Assembly: GCA_031459765.1 (NCBI GenBank)
Contig: JAVKHY010000004.1
Span: 124,001-188,000 of the forward strand
Origin: Armatimonadota bacterium
Lineage (GTDB): Bacteria; Sysuimicrobiota; Sysuimicrobiia; Sysuimicrobiales; Kaftiobacteriaceae
Length of the DNA: 64,000 nucleotides
Direction of reading: 5' to 3'
Shown: piece by piece, positions 8,164-19,529 of the stretch
Layout: the number at the start of each line of letters is the position of its first letter
Numbering within the stretch: position 1 is the first letter of the stretch
Position numbers and translations under genes: made by a program
The notes under the pieces: generated by a model
Databases searched by the model: none
What the model saw: the letters and a program-made list of their open reading frames with translations, nothing else
Told to the model about the DNA's origin: nothing

Positions 8164-8580
8164 ATGTCCCGGCGGCGGACCCGAGAACTGGCCCTGCAGG
8201 TGATGTTCGAGGTCGATGTCGGCCGGCAGCCCCTCCAGGACGCCCTGGCCCGGGTCCGGGGGGAGGTCGGCGAGACGGAGTGGGCGTACCTGCACGAGAT
8301 CTGCACGGGCACCTGGGCCCGGCGGCCGGAGCTGGACCGCATCCTCCAGGGGCTGACCACGGACTGGGCCCTGGATCGTCTGGCCAACACCGACCGCACC
8401 GTCCTGCGCCTGGCCGCCTACGAACTCCTCCACACCGAGACCCCGCCACAGGTCGTGATCAACGAGGCCGTGGAGCTCGCCAAGCGCTACGGTACGGAGG
8501 ATTCCGGTCGGTTCGTCAACGGCGTGCTGGGTGCCCTGGTGCGCCGGCACCGGCGGGCGCCCGTCGGCGATGACCACTGA
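8164..8580 (+). CDS. nusB: Transcription antitermination factor NusB
   Basis: An all-helical RNA-binding protein that pairs with NusE (ribosomal S10) on boxA RNA during rRNA transcription. The 138 aa begin MSRRRTRELALQVMFE, the typical NusB opening, and end with INEAVELAKRYGTEDSGRFVNGVLGAL, the family signature. I took the ATG; a GTG 15 bases upstream is possible but lies in the predicted leader hairpin. It is the first gene of a tightly packed run (nusB-acyP-ispA-tlyA-nadK-pyrG) with its own promoter. Confidence 0.95.
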   Translation: MSRRRTRELALQVMFEVDVGRQPLQDALARVRGEVGETEWAYLHEICTGTWARRPELDRILQGLTTDWALDRLANTDRTVLRLAAYELLHTETPPQVVINEAVELAKRYGTEDSGRFVNGVLGALVRRHRRAPVGDDH

Positions 8581-8848
8581 CCCGGTGCGCGCCCACCTCT
8601 GGATCAGCGGCGTGGTGCAGGGGGTGGGGTTCCGGTTCTTTGCCGTCCGCGCCGCCCGCCGTCACGGCGTGAGCGGGTTCGTCCGCAATCTCCCCGACGG
8701 GCGGGTGGAGGTGGAGGCGGAGGGACCGCGTGAGATGGTCCTCGGGTTCATTGCGGAGATGCAGCGAGGTCCGGCGGGCGCCGTCGTCGCCGCGGTCGAT
8801 GTGCAGTGGGAGCCGCCGGCGGGCCGCCAGGGGTTTGTCATCCAGTGA
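8570..8848 (+). CDS. acyP: Acylphosphatase
   Basis: A small 92-aa enzyme that hydrolyses acyl phosphates such as acetyl phosphate and 1,3-bisphosphoglycerate. The active-site loop VQGVGFRFF supplies the catalytic Arg, and FVRNLPDGRVEVEAEG carries the catalytic Asn. The ATG lies inside the end of nusB (11-bp overlap), so translation is probably coupled. The length and both motifs match the family exactly. Confidence 0.93.
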   Translation: MTTDPVRAHLWISGVVQGVGFRFFAVRAARRHGVSGFVRNLPDGRVEVEAEGPREMVLGFIAEMQRGPAGAVVAAVDVQWEPPAGRQGFVIQ

Positions 8849-8865
8849 GCGGGGTCGATCCGGTG

Positions 8866-9801
8866 ATGAGCGCGCAGGCGGCCGTTGACGATCTGGCCGT
8901 CTTTCTCGCCACCCGCGCCCGTCTGGTCGACGACGCGCTGGACCGCTACCTCCCTCCGGCCACGGCGCATCCGGCCATCATCCACGAGGCGATGCGGTAC
9001 TCGGTCTTCGCCGGGGGGAAACACCTGCGCCCGCTGCTGGTGATGGCCTCGGCTGAGGCCTACGGCGCGAGGCCGCAGGATGTCCTCCCCGTGGCCTGCG
9101 CCGTGGACCTCATCCATACCTACTCGCTCATTCACGACGACCTGCCGGCGATGGACAACTCCGATGTCCGCCGCGGGCGTCCGACCTGTCACATCGCCTT
9201 CGGCGAAGCGATCGCCATCCTGGCCGGGGACGCGCTCCACGCCCTGGCCTTCCAGCTCATCGCGGATGCGGCCCCGGTCTTCGGCGCGGAGCGGACGCTG
9301 CAGGTCAGCGCCGAGATCGCCGCCGCCATCGGCACGGCGGGCATGGTCGGCGGGCAGGTGTGCGATCTGCTGGCCGAGGTGCCGGTGCGCCGCTTTCCCG
9401 GAGGCACGCTGCCTCCGAAGCGGCCGCTGCCCGACACGGTGCGGGAGATCCACACCCGCAAGACCGCCGCGCTGATCCGGGCCGCGGTGCGGTCGGGAGC
9501 CATCCTGGCCGGCGCCCCCGCCCACGACCTCCAGGCGCTGTCCGTCTACGGCGAACACCTCGGCCTCGCCTATCAGATCATCGACGACGTCCTCGATGTG
9601 GTGGGCGACGCGGCGAAACTCGGGAAACCGACGGGCAGCGACAGCGCCAAGGCCACCTATCCCGCGGCCTTCGGTCTGGAACGCTCCCGGCAGATCGCCG
9701 CCGAGCTGACCGCCCGGGCCCGGGCCAGCCTGCAGCCCCTGGGCGCGCGGGCGCGCCTGCTGGACGCGCTCGCCGGCCTCCTGCTCACGAGGGACGCGTG
9801 A
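8866..9801 (+). CDS. ispA: Polyprenyl (farnesyl/geranylgeranyl) diphosphate synthase
   Basis: A trans-isoprenyl diphosphate synthase condensing IPP with allylic diphosphates. The first Asp-rich motif is DDLPAMD (the DDx4D type), the second is DDVLD, and GGKHLRP and KATYPAAFG complete the family signatures. The 311 aa are normal for IspA-type C15-C20 enzymes. The exact chain length cannot be told with certainty. The chosen ATG could be replaced by an in-frame GTG at 8845 that overlaps the acyP stop (GTGA). IspH, the last enzyme of the MEP pathway, is also in this window. Confidence 0.92.
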   Translation: MSAQAAVDDLAVFLATRARLVDDALDRYLPPATAHPAIIHEAMRYSVFAGGKHLRPLLVMASAEAYGARPQDVLPVACAVDLIHTYSLIHDDLPAMDNSDVRRGRPTCHIAFGEAIAILAGDALHALAFQLIADAAPVFGAERTLQVSAEIAAAIGTAGMVGGQVCDLLAEVPVRRFPGGTLPPKRPLPDTVREIHTRKTAALIRAAVRSGAILAGAPAHDLQALSVYGEHLGLAYQIIDDVLDVVGDAAKLGKPTGSDSAKATYPAAFGLERSRQIAAELTARARASLQPLGARARLLDALAGLLLTRDA

Positions 9802-10636
9802 CGACCGCCGCGGCGCGCCGGGAACGGTTGGATGTGGTGCTGGTGGCCCGGGGATTTCTGCCGACGCGGGCCAAAGCGCAGGCAGCCATTCTGGCCGGCG
9901 AGGTCTACGTCGGGGGCGCGCGGGTCACCAAACCGGGCCTCGCCGTGGCCCCCGACGCCCCGATCGAGATCCGTCCCCTCCGGCCTGCGTACGTCAGCCG
10001 GGGCGGACTCAAGCTCGACCACGCCCTGACCGTTTTCGGGATCGATCCGGCGGGCTGGCGCGTGGCGGACGTCGGCGCGTCCACCGGGGGGTTCACCGAC
10101 TGCCTGCTCCGCCGCGGCGCCCGGCAGGTGTACGCTATCGACGTGGGCGCGGGCCAGCTGCACTGGTCGCTGCGTACCGATCCGCGGGTTGTGGTGCTCG
10201 AACGGCGCGACGTGCGCACGGTGGACGCCGCGCTGCTGGACGGCCCGGTGGACCTCGCGACCGTCGATGTCTCCTTCATTTCCCTGGGCAAAGTCCTGCC
10301 GGCGGTGCGCCGACTCGTCCGTCCGGGCGGCGCCGTGGTGGCCCTGGTCAAGCCTCAGTTCGAGGCCGGACCGAAGGCGGCCCGGGGCGGCGTGGTGCGG
10401 GACGCCGCCGTGCACCGGCACGTGCTGGCGCGCGTGGCGCGCCAGGCGGAGGAGTCCGGCTACACCGTGGCCGGGGCCACCTACTCTCCGATCGCGGGCC
10501 CGGACGGGAATCTCGAGTTCTTCCTGCACCTGCGGACGGAGCATCCGCCCGACGTGCAGGGCGGCGCGGGACGCGTGGACCTGGACGCCGTGGTCGATAC
10601 CGCGCACGCCGTCGTTCCCCGCAGGGGCGTCCGACG

Positions 10637-10640
<4 letters not shown>
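9798..10640 (+). CDS. tlyA: TlyA family S4/FtsJ-fold rRNA methyltransferase
   Basis: A 280-aa protein with an N-terminal S4 RNA-binding domain (RLDVVLVARGFLPTRAKAQ) and a Rossmann FtsJ-like SAM domain from about residue 85 (VADVGASTGGFTDCLL). KPQFEAG, near residue 195, is typical of TlyA. Family members 2'-O-methylate 16S and/or 23S rRNA; the older name hemolysin is misleading. The GTG start overlaps the ispA stop by 4 bp. The ispA-tlyA-nadK order is common in Gram-positive-related phyla. Confidence 0.92.
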
Positions 10641-13158
<2,518 letters not shown>

Positions 13159-13221
13159 CGGGCGGGACGCGGCGCAGGGGAACGGCGGCAGGAAGATCCG
13201 AAGGCCAAGGAGGTCGGGACG

Positions 13222-14124
13222 ATGGGGCTGGTCACCTACGTCAACGGAGCCTTTCTTCCCAAAGAGGAGGCGAAGGTCTCGGTCTACGATCACGGGTATC
13301 TCTACGGAGACGGCGTCTTCGAAGGCATCCGCGCCTATGGCGGCCGGATCTTCCGGCTGGAGCAGCACCTGGACCGGCTGTACGACTCCGCCCGCTACCT
13401 GATGCTGGAGATCCCGCTGTCCCGCGACGAGCTGCGCCAGGCGATCCTGGAGACGGTCCGCCGCTCGGGGCTGCAGGACGCCTATATCCGGCCGGTGGTC
13501 TCGCGGGGGGTGGGAGACCTCGGGCTGGACCCCCGCAAATGCCGGACGGCGACGGTCGTGATCATCGTCGATCAGATTCAGCTCTACCCCGCCGAGGCCT
13601 ACGAGCGGGGGTTGCGGGCGATCACCGCCACCACGCGCAAGATCCGTCCCGACGCCCTGTCGCCGCAGGCCAAGACCCTCAACTACCTGAACAACATCAT
13701 GGCCCGCATTGAGGCCAACCGGGCCGGCGTGGACGAGGCGATCATGCTCAGCGCCGACGGGTACGTCTGCGAGTGCAGCGCCGACAACCTGTTCATCGTG
13801 CGGCGGGGCGAGATCTGGACCCCGCCGGCCTACCTCGGCATCCTCAAGGGCGTGACCCGGGCCGCGGTGATCGAGCTGGCCGCCCGGCTGGGGCTGCCTC
13901 TGGCGGAGCGGGTGTTCACCCTGCACGACGTGTACACCGCGGAGGAGTGCTTTCTCAGCGGGACCGGGGCGGAGGTCGGTCCCGTGGTAGAGGTCGATGG
14001 CCGGCCCATCGGCGCGGGGCGACCCGGTCCCACGACGCTGGGGATCATGCGCGCCTTCCGCGAGCTGGTTCGTTCCGAAGGGACGCCGGTGTACGCCGAA
14101 GAGGTGGCGGAGAGGCGGGCCTGA
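13222..14124 (+). CDS. ilvE: Branched-chain amino acid aminotransferase (class IV PLP)
   Basis: Transaminates Leu, Ile and Val with 2-oxoglutarate. The 300-aa fold type IV enzyme has YLYGDGVFEGIRAYGG, the PLP Lys in SPQAKTLNYLNN, the Glu in the VCECSADNLF region, and the GTGAEVGPV phosphate-binding loop. A perfect AAGGAGG sits 8 nt before the ATG. It could supply 2-oxoisovalerate for the isobutyryl-CoA route encoded further on. D-amino acid or aminodeoxychorismate activities are less likely given the BCAT-type N-terminus. Confidence 0.9.
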   Translation: MGLVTYVNGAFLPKEEAKVSVYDHGYLYGDGVFEGIRAYGGRIFRLEQHLDRLYDSARYLMLEIPLSRDELRQAILETVRRSGLQDAYIRPVVSRGVGDLGLDPRKCRTATVVIIVDQIQLYPAEAYERGLRAITATTRKIRPDALSPQAKTLNYLNNIMARIEANRAGVDEAIMLSADGYVCECSADNLFIVRRGEIWTPPAYLGILKGVTRAAVIELAARLGLPLAERVFTLHDVYTAEECFLSGTGAEVGPVVEVDGRPIGAGRPGPTTLGIMRAFRELVRSEGTPVYAEEVAERRA

Positions 14125-14130
14125 GCTCCG

Positions 14131-14661
14131 GTGCGGGTGATCGCCAGCCGGCGGATCTACGAGGGAGCGGTCGTCGCCCTCCGGGTGGACGAGGTCGAGA
14201 CCTCCGACGGCCGACGCCGCGTGCGCGAGATCGTCGAGCACCGGGGGGCCGTGGCCGCGGTCCCGCTGCTTCCCGACGGCAGCGTCCTGCTCGTCCGGCA
14301 GCACCGCGAGGCGGCGGGAGGATCGCTGCTGGAGATCCCGGCGGGCACGGTCGAGCCGGGGGAAGACCCGGAGACGGCCCTGCAACGGGAACTCGCGGAG
14401 GAGATCGGAATGCGCGCCGGCCGCCTCACCCGTCTGACTTCCTTTCTGCCGTCTCCGGGGTTCCTTACGGAAGTGGTGCACGTCTACCTGGCCCGCGACC
14501 TCGCGCCGGACCGCCGCCAGGCCGAAGAGGAGGACCTGGAAGTGGTCCGGCTGCCGCTGGAGCGGGCGCGGGCCATGGTCGCCTCGGGGGAGATCCGCGA
14601 CGCGAAGTCGGTCATCGGCCTGCTGCTGTCCGAACGGGCCGTCGGTCTGCCCGGAGGGTAG
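14131..14661 (+). CDS. nudF: Nudix hydrolase, ADP-ribose pyrophosphatase type
   Basis: A 176-aa Nudix protein with a full Nudix box: Gly83 of GTVEPGE, seven residues, then REL AEE IGM (GX5EX7REUXEEXGU). The flanking VLLVRQHREAAG and SFLPSPGFLTEVVHVYLA are typical of ADP-ribose pyrophosphatases, which cleave ADP-ribose to AMP and ribose 5-phosphate. The start is GTG, 6 bp after ilvE, and the gene is followed 4 bp later by xerD. The substrate is inferred from family resemblance. Confidence 0.88.
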   Translation: MRVIASRRIYEGAVVALRVDEVETSDGRRRVREIVEHRGAVAAVPLLPDGSVLLVRQHREAAGGSLLEIPAGTVEPGEDPETALQRELAEEIGMRAGRLTRLTSFLPSPGFLTEVVHVYLARDLAPDRRQAEEEDLEVVRLPLERARAMVASGEIRDAKSVIGLLLSERAVGLPGG

Positions 14662-14665
14662 GGCC

Positions 14666-15631
14666 ATGGCGGGGGCGGTCCCGGCGTCGTTCGGTCGTCA
14701 GGTCGACGCCTATCTGGCCTACGCCCTGGCCGAGCAGGGGCTGGCCGCCCGCACCGTCGAGGCCTACAGGAGCGATCTGGATGACTTCGCCCGATTCCTC
14801 CGCGGTCGGGGAGTGAGGGATCCGGCGGAAGTCAGCCGGGCGGCTGTCACCCTCTACCTCGTGCACCTCAGGCGCGCCGGACGGTCGCCGGCGACCGTCC
14901 GGCGGCGGGCGGCGGCGATCCGCTCCTTCTATCGCTACCTGCTCCGGGAGCAGGTGGTGACCGCAGACCCGACGCTGGATCTGGGCCCGCCCAGGCCGGC
15001 GCATCGCCTGCCCCATGTGCTCACCGTGGAGGAAGTGGACCGGCTGCTGGCCGCGCCGGACCCGACCACCCCCGAAGGCCTCCGGGATCGGGCCATGCTG
15101 GAACTGATGTACGGCAGCGGCCTGCGCGTCAGCGAACTCATCGGTCTGGACGTCGGCGACGTGGATCTCGAGCGGGAACTGGTGCGCTGCGTGGGGAAAG
15201 GCGACAAGACCCGCCTGGTCCCTACGGGGAGCCGCGCCGTGGCCGCCCTGCTGGCCTACCAGCGCCGCGGCCGTCCCCAGCTGACCCGTCGGCGGATGTC
15301 GCCGGCGCTGTTCGTGAGCCGCCGCGGCCGTCTGACCCGGCAGGCGTTCTGGCAGATGATCCGCCGTTACGCCCGGGTCGCGGGGATCACCAAGCGCCTG
15401 ACCCCGCACGTGTTGCGCCACTCCTTTGCCACGCACCTGCTGGAGGGAGGAGCCGATCTGCGCGCGGTGCAGGAGATGCTGGGACACGCCTCGATCGCCA
15501 CCACCCAGGTCTACACCCACCTGACGCGGGAACGGCTGCGGACCGTGTACGATCGGGCCCATCCCAGGGACGCCATGCGCGTCCCGGTCCGGCGTCGTCC
15601 CCTGGGAGGGCAACCGGCGCAGAAGCGGTAG
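14666..15631 (+). CDS. xerD: Tyrosine site-specific recombinase XerD
   Basis: The chromosome-dimer resolving recombinase acting at dif. It has an N-terminal SAM-like core-binding domain (about 10-105) and a catalytic domain with Arg (SGLRVSELIGL), Lys (GKGDKTRLVP), HxLRH (PHVLRHSFATHLLEGG), His of LGHAS and nucleophile Tyr in TTQVYTHLT. The 321 aa are slightly long because of a basic C-tail. The chromosomal position before deoB-punA matches the Firmicutes order, which argues for housekeeping Xer rather than a mobile-element integrase. Confidence 0.93.
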   Translation: MAGAVPASFGRQVDAYLAYALAEQGLAARTVEAYRSDLDDFARFLRGRGVRDPAEVSRAAVTLYLVHLRRAGRSPATVRRRAAAIRSFYRYLLREQVVTADPTLDLGPPRPAHRLPHVLTVEEVDRLLAAPDPTTPEGLRDRAMLELMYGSGLRVSELIGLDVGDVDLERELVRCVGKGDKTRLVPTGSRAVAALLAYQRRGRPQLTRRRMSPALFVSRRGRLTRQAFWQMIRRYARVAGITKRLTPHVLRHSFATHLLEGGADLRAVQEMLGHASIATTQVYTHLTRERLRTVYDRAHPRDAMRVPVRRRPLGGQPAQKR

Positions 15632-15643
15632 GCGCCGGCCCCC

Positions 15644-16861
15644 GTGCGGTCGAACCCCACCATCGTGGCGTCCTTTCTCCGCGTCGTGGTCATCGTGCTG
15701 GACAGCGCCGGCGTCGGGGAACTGCCCGACGCCGCGCGGTACGGGGACGAGGGCAGCGCCACCCTCCCGCACACCGCCGACGCCGTCGGCGGTCTGCACC
15801 TGCCGACTCTGGAGACGCTCGGGCTGGGCCGCATCGTGCCCATCCGCGGTGTCGCCGCGGTGGAGCGTCCCGCCGGAGCCTTCGGGAAGATGCGGGAGAT
15901 GTCGCCGGGCAAGGACTCCACGACGGGGCACTGGGAACTGATGGGGGTCATCCTGGACCGGCCCTTTCCGACGTATCCGAACGGATTCCCCCCCGAGATC
16001 ATCGAAGAGTTTGAGCGGAGAATCGGCACCGGGACGCTCGGCAACGTGGCCGCCTCGGGAACCGAGATCATCCAGCGCCTCGGACCGGAGCATGAGCGGA
16101 CAGGGTACCCCATCGTCTACACCTCTGCGGACAGTGTCTTCCAGGTGGCCGCGCACGAGGCGGTGATCCCCCCCGAGCGGCTCTATGAGATCTGTCGCGT
16201 GGCGCGGGCGCTGCTGGTCGGCGCCCATGCCGTCAGCCGGGTCATCGCCCGGCCCTTCGTCGGCAGCGCGGGCCGCTACACGCGCACCGACCGCCGGCGG
16301 GACTTCTCCCTGCCGCCGGTCGCGCCCACCGTGCTGGATGTCGCCCGGGAGGCGGGGGTGGAGGTCGTCGGCATCGGGAAGATCCCCGACCTCTTCGCCG
16401 GGCGCGGGATCTCCCGCCCCGTTCCGACCCACGACGACCTGGACGGGATCAGGCAGACCGTGCGGGCGATGGAGACCACGCCCCGGGGAATCATCTTCGC
16501 CAACCTAGTGGACCTGGACACCCGGTACGGGCACCGCAACGATCCCCAGGGATACGCCCGGAACCTCCAGGTCATCGACGCGGGGTTGGGCGAGGTCCGG
16601 GAGCGCCTGGGCGCCGAAGACCTGCTGGTGATCACGGCGGACCACGGCAACGACCCGACCACCCCCAGCACCGACCACTCCCGCGAGTACGCGCCGGTGC
16701 TGGCGAGCGGGGCGCAGGTGACCGGCGGGGTGGATCTCGGGGTGCGGGAGACGTTCGCCGATGTGGGCGCGACCGTGGCCGCGGCCCTGGGCCTTCCCTG
16801 GTCGGGACCGGGGACCAGCATGCTGGCGGCCATCACCGCGGAAGGAGGCAGGAGAGGCTGA
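15644..16861 (+). CDS. deoB: Phosphopentomutase
   Basis: Interconverts (deoxy)ribose 1- and 5-phosphate, using two Mn ions. An alkaline-phosphatase fold is recognisable from [16 protein letters not shown] at the N-terminus, the catalytic Thr region [26 protein letters not shown] and [19 protein letters not shown]. The 405 aa are standard. The start is GTG, 12 bp after xerD, and the stop overlaps the punA start by one base (TGATG). With the next two genes it forms a complete nucleoside salvage set. Confidence 0.95.
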   Translation: MRSNPTIVASFLRVVVIVLDSAGVGELPDAARYGDEGSATLPHTADAVGGLHLPTLETLGLGRIVPIRGVAAVERPAGAFGKMREMSPGKDSTTGHWELMGVILDRPFPTYPNGFPPEIIEEFERRIGTGTLGNVAASGTEIIQRLGPEHERTGYPIVYTSADSVFQVAAHEAVIPPERLYEICRVARALLVGAHAVSRVIARPFVGSAGRYTRTDRRRDFSLPPVAPTVLDVAREAGVEVVGIGKIPDLFAGRGISRPVPTHDDLDGIRQTVRAMETTPRGIIFANLVDLDTRYGHRNDPQGYARNLQVIDAGLGEVRERLGAEDLLVITADHGNDPTTPSTDHSREYAPVLASGAQVTGGVDLGVRETFADVGATVAAALGLPWSGPGTSMLAAITAEGGRRG

Positions 16862-17679
16862 TGCTGCGCGAGCGACTGGACGCCGCCGTGTCCTCCATCA
16901 GGACACGGGTGCGCACGATCCCGCAGGTGGCGATCATTCTCGGCTCGGGGCTGGGGGCCCTCGCCGAGCAGATCGACGCCGAGGCGCGCCTTCCGTATGC
17001 CGAAATTCCCGGATTCCCCCGGTCGACGGTGGAAGGCCATGCCGGCCGGCTGATCCTGGGCACGCTGGAAGGGAAGACGGTAGTGGCCATGCAGGGGCGC
17101 GTGCACTTCTACGAGGGGTACACGCTGGCCGAGGTGGTCTTCCCGGTCCGGGTGATGCGCCGTCTGGGTGCCGCCGTGCTGCTGGTGAGCAACGCGGCCG
17201 GGGGCATCAACCGCCAGTGGCACCGGGGCGACCTGATGATCATCGCCGACCACATCAACTTCATGGGCAGCAACCCCCTGATCGGTCCCAACGATCCCGA
17301 GCTCGGCCCGCGGTTTCCCGACATGTCCCAGGCCTACGACCCGGAGCTGATCGCCCTCGCCGAGCGGGCCGCCCTGGCCGAAGGGATTCCCATCCGCAAG
17401 GGCGTCTACGTCGGGGTGCACGGTCCCAGTTACGAGACCCCGGCGGAACTGCGCATGCTGGGGCGGTGGGGGGCGGATGCGGTGGGAATGTCCACGGTGC
17501 CGGAGGTGATCGCGGCACGGCACATGGGGATGCGCGTGCTGGGGATCACCGCCATCACCGACATGGCCACCGGGGAGCAGGTGGCCCCGGTCAGCCATGA
17601 GGAGGTCATGGCCGCGGCCCGGGAGCTGGAGCCGCGGTTCATCCGTCTGGTCCGGCGGATTCTCCGGGAGATGCAGTGA
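16861..17679 (+). CDS. punA: Trimeric purine nucleoside phosphorylase with Asp at the base-specificity site
   Basis: Phosphorolyses purine nucleosides to base plus (deoxy)ribose 1-phosphate. Motifs of the trimeric PNP/MTAP family are present: ILGSGLG (phosphate Ser), [34 protein letters not shown] and MSTVPE. The segment that usually reads TNMAAG or TNLAAG reads TDMATG, placing Asp234 at the Asn that selects 6-oxopurines. MTA phosphorylases and adenosine-preferring PNPs carry Asp there, so adenosine or methylthioadenosine may be preferred. GGAGAGG precedes the ATG. Confidence 0.9.
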   Translation: MLRERLDAAVSSIRTRVRTIPQVAIILGSGLGALAEQIDAEARLPYAEIPGFPRSTVEGHAGRLILGTLEGKTVVAMQGRVHFYEGYTLAEVVFPVRVMRRLGAAVLLVSNAAGGINRQWHRGDLMIIADHINFMGSNPLIGPNDPELGPRFPDMSQAYDPELIALAERAALAEGIPIRKGVYVGVHGPSYETPAELRMLGRWGADAVGMSTVPEVIAARHMGMRVLGITAITDMATGEQVAPVSHEEVMAAARELEPRFIRLVRRILREMQ

Positions 17680-17686
17680 CGGTCCG

Positions 17687-18991
17687 ATGCGCGCCTACGA
17701 TCTGATCCGGCGCAAGCGCGACGGCGGGACGCTGAGCGCTGAAGAACTGGAGTGGCTGCTCGGCGGCTTCGTCCGCGGCGAGGTCCCGGACTACCAGATG
17801 AGCGCCTTCCTGATGGCGGTGTTCTTCCGCGGGATGACGGCGGAGGAGACCGCGGCCTTCACGCTGGCCATGGCCCGCTCGGGCGAGCAGCTCGACCTAA
17901 GCGCCATCCGCGGGGTGAAGGTGGACAAGCACAGCACCGGCGGGGTGGGGGACAAAACCTCCCTGGTGCTCGTCCCGTTGGTGGCGGCCTGCGGGGCGCC
18001 CGTGGCGAAGCTGTCGGGCCGGGGCCTCGGCCACACCGGCGGCACCCTCGACAAGCTGGAGGCGATCCCGGGATTCCGCACGCAGCTCTCCGGCCAGCAG
18101 TTCGTGGCGCAGGTCAACCGTATCGGCTGCGCCATCGCCGGCCAGACGGCGGAGCTGGTGCCGGCGGACAAGAAGCTCTACGCCCTGCGGGATGTGACGG
18201 CCACCGTGGACAGCGTGCCGTTGATCGCCAGCAGCGTGATGAGCAAGAAGATCGCCGGCGGCAGCGACGCCATTGTCCTCGACGTCAAGACCGGCTCGGG
18301 CGCCTTCATGAAGACCCTGGAGGGGGCGCGGGAACTGGCCCGGACGATGGTGGCGATCGGGCGGCAGGTCGGCCGCCGGACGGTAGCCATCATCAGCGAC
18401 ATGGATCAGCCGCTGGGCTCCGCCGTGGGCAACGCGCTCGAGGTCCGCGAGGCCCTCGACACTCTGCGCGGGGAGGGCCCGCCGGATCTGCGCGAGCTCT
18501 GTCTGGTTCTGGGCGCGGAGATGCTGGTTCTGGCCGGCGTCGCCGCGCTGCCGGAGCAGGCCCGCGCCCGGCTGGAGGGGGCGCTGGCCCGCGGCACGGC
18601 CCTGGCCAAGTTCCGGGAGATGGTCAAAGCCCAAGGGGGAGATCCGACGGTGGTCGATCACCCGGAGCGGCTGCCCCGGGCTCCGGAGGTGGCGATGGTG
18701 CCGGCACCGGAGGCCGGCACCGTGGTGGCCATCGATGCCGAAGCCATCGGGCTGGCGGCGATGCGGTTGGGCGCCGGCCGGGCGACCAAGGACGACGTGA
18801 TCGATCCGACCGTGGGGATCGTCCTGCGCAAGAAGGTCGGCGATCCGGTGCGGCCGGGGGAGCCCCTGGCCGAAATCCACGCCGGCACCGCGGCCCGGGC
18901 GGGCGGGGTCCTGGAAGCGGTGCAGCGCGCCTACACCATCGCCGCCGAGCGCCCTCCCCGCCGGCCGCTGGTGCACGAGGTCGTGGCGTGA
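17687..18991 (+). CDS. pdp: Pyrimidine-nucleoside/thymidine phosphorylase
   Basis: Phosphorolyses uridine, thymidine and deoxyuridine. The 434-aa class II nucleoside phosphorylase has [28 protein letters not shown] and the pyrimidine-binding [13 protein letters not shown], with the C-terminal alpha/beta domain [12 protein letters not shown]. The sequence is Firmicutes Pdp-like (433 aa), hence broad pyrimidine specificity is likely. The start was taken at [13 protein letters not shown], 7 bp after punA, and not at in-frame upstream codons inside punA. Confidence 0.94.
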   Translation: MRAYDLIRRKRDGGTLSAEELEWLLGGFVRGEVPDYQMSAFLMAVFFRGMTAEETAAFTLAMARSGEQLDLSAIRGVKVDKHSTGGVGDKTSLVLVPLVAACGAPVAKLSGRGLGHTGGTLDKLEAIPGFRTQLSGQQFVAQVNRIGCAIAGQTAELVPADKKLYALRDVTATVDSVPLIASSVMSKKIAGGSDAIVLDVKTGSGAFMKTLEGARELARTMVAIGRQVGRRTVAIISDMDQPLGSAVGNALEVREALDTLRGEGPPDLRELCLVLGAEMLVLAGVAALPEQARARLEGALARGTALAKFREMVKAQGGDPTVVDHPERLPRAPEVAMVPAPEAGTVVAIDAEAIGLAAMRLGAGRATKDDVIDPTVGIVLRKKVGDPVRPGEPLAEIHAGTAARAGGVLEAVQRAYTIAAERPPRRPLVHEVVA

Positions 18992-18992
18992 G

Positions 18993-19496
18993 ATGCGCAT
19001 CGTGGTGCCGAACTCGTGCCTGGTCATCCTCTGCGGGCCGGCGGCGTGCGGGAAGTCCACCTTCGCCCGCCGCAACTTCCCCGCCACGGCCGTCGTCTCC
19101 TCGGACCACTGCCGGGCGATGATCGCCGACGACGAGCGGGACCTGCGGGTCTCCCCCGACGCCTTCGCCCTCTTCCATCAGATCATCGACCTTCGGCTGC
19201 GCTACGGCCGGCTGGCCGTGGCCGACAGCACCGCGCTGCATCCCGCAGCGAGACGGGCACTGCGGCGCATCGCGCGGCGCCGGCAGCGACCGGTGGTGAT
19301 GATCGTCTTCAACGTCTCCGAGGAGACCTGCCGGCTGTGGGACGGGCGGCGCGAGCGGCAGGTGGGCGCGGCGGTGATCCACCGGCAGTGGCAGATGCTG
19401 CAGGAGGCCCTGGCCAGGATCCCCGGCGAAGGGTACGACCAGGTGGTGGTCCTGGGCGAGGACGAGGTGGGCAGGGCGCAGGTGGAGGTGGGGTAG
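18993..19496 (+). CDS. P-loop kinase resembling the kinase domain of polynucleotide kinase (Pnkp)
   Basis: A 167-aa single-domain P-loop protein. Walker A is CGPAACGKST; VVSSDHCRAMIADDE resembles the 5'-OH acceptor motif of T4/bacterial Pnkp kinase domains, and a lid-like Arg cluster (RRALRRIARRRQR) and VFNVSEETCRLWDGRR follow. In the bacterial Pnkp RNA-repair enzyme this domain is fused to phosphatase and ligase domains; here it stands alone. It starts one base after the pdp stop, so it could instead phosphorylate a nucleoside or sugar in salvage. The substrate is unknown. Confidence 0.7.
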   Translation: MRIVVPNSCLVILCGPAACGKSTFARRNFPATAVVSSDHCRAMIADDERDLRVSPDAFALFHQIIDLRLRYGRLAVADSTALHPAARRALRRIARRRQRPVVMIVFNVSEETCRLWDGRRERQVGAAVIHRQWQMLQEALARIPGEGYDQVVVLGEDEVGRAQVEVG

Positions 19497-19529
19497 GAGG
19501 TCGAGGGGCTGACGGACGGGAGGCGGGCC

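Noticed and set aside
14666-15631. XerD-like gene as integrase of a mobile element
   Set aside because: It is embedded in the conserved xerD-deoB-punA order and has the length of housekeeping XerD.
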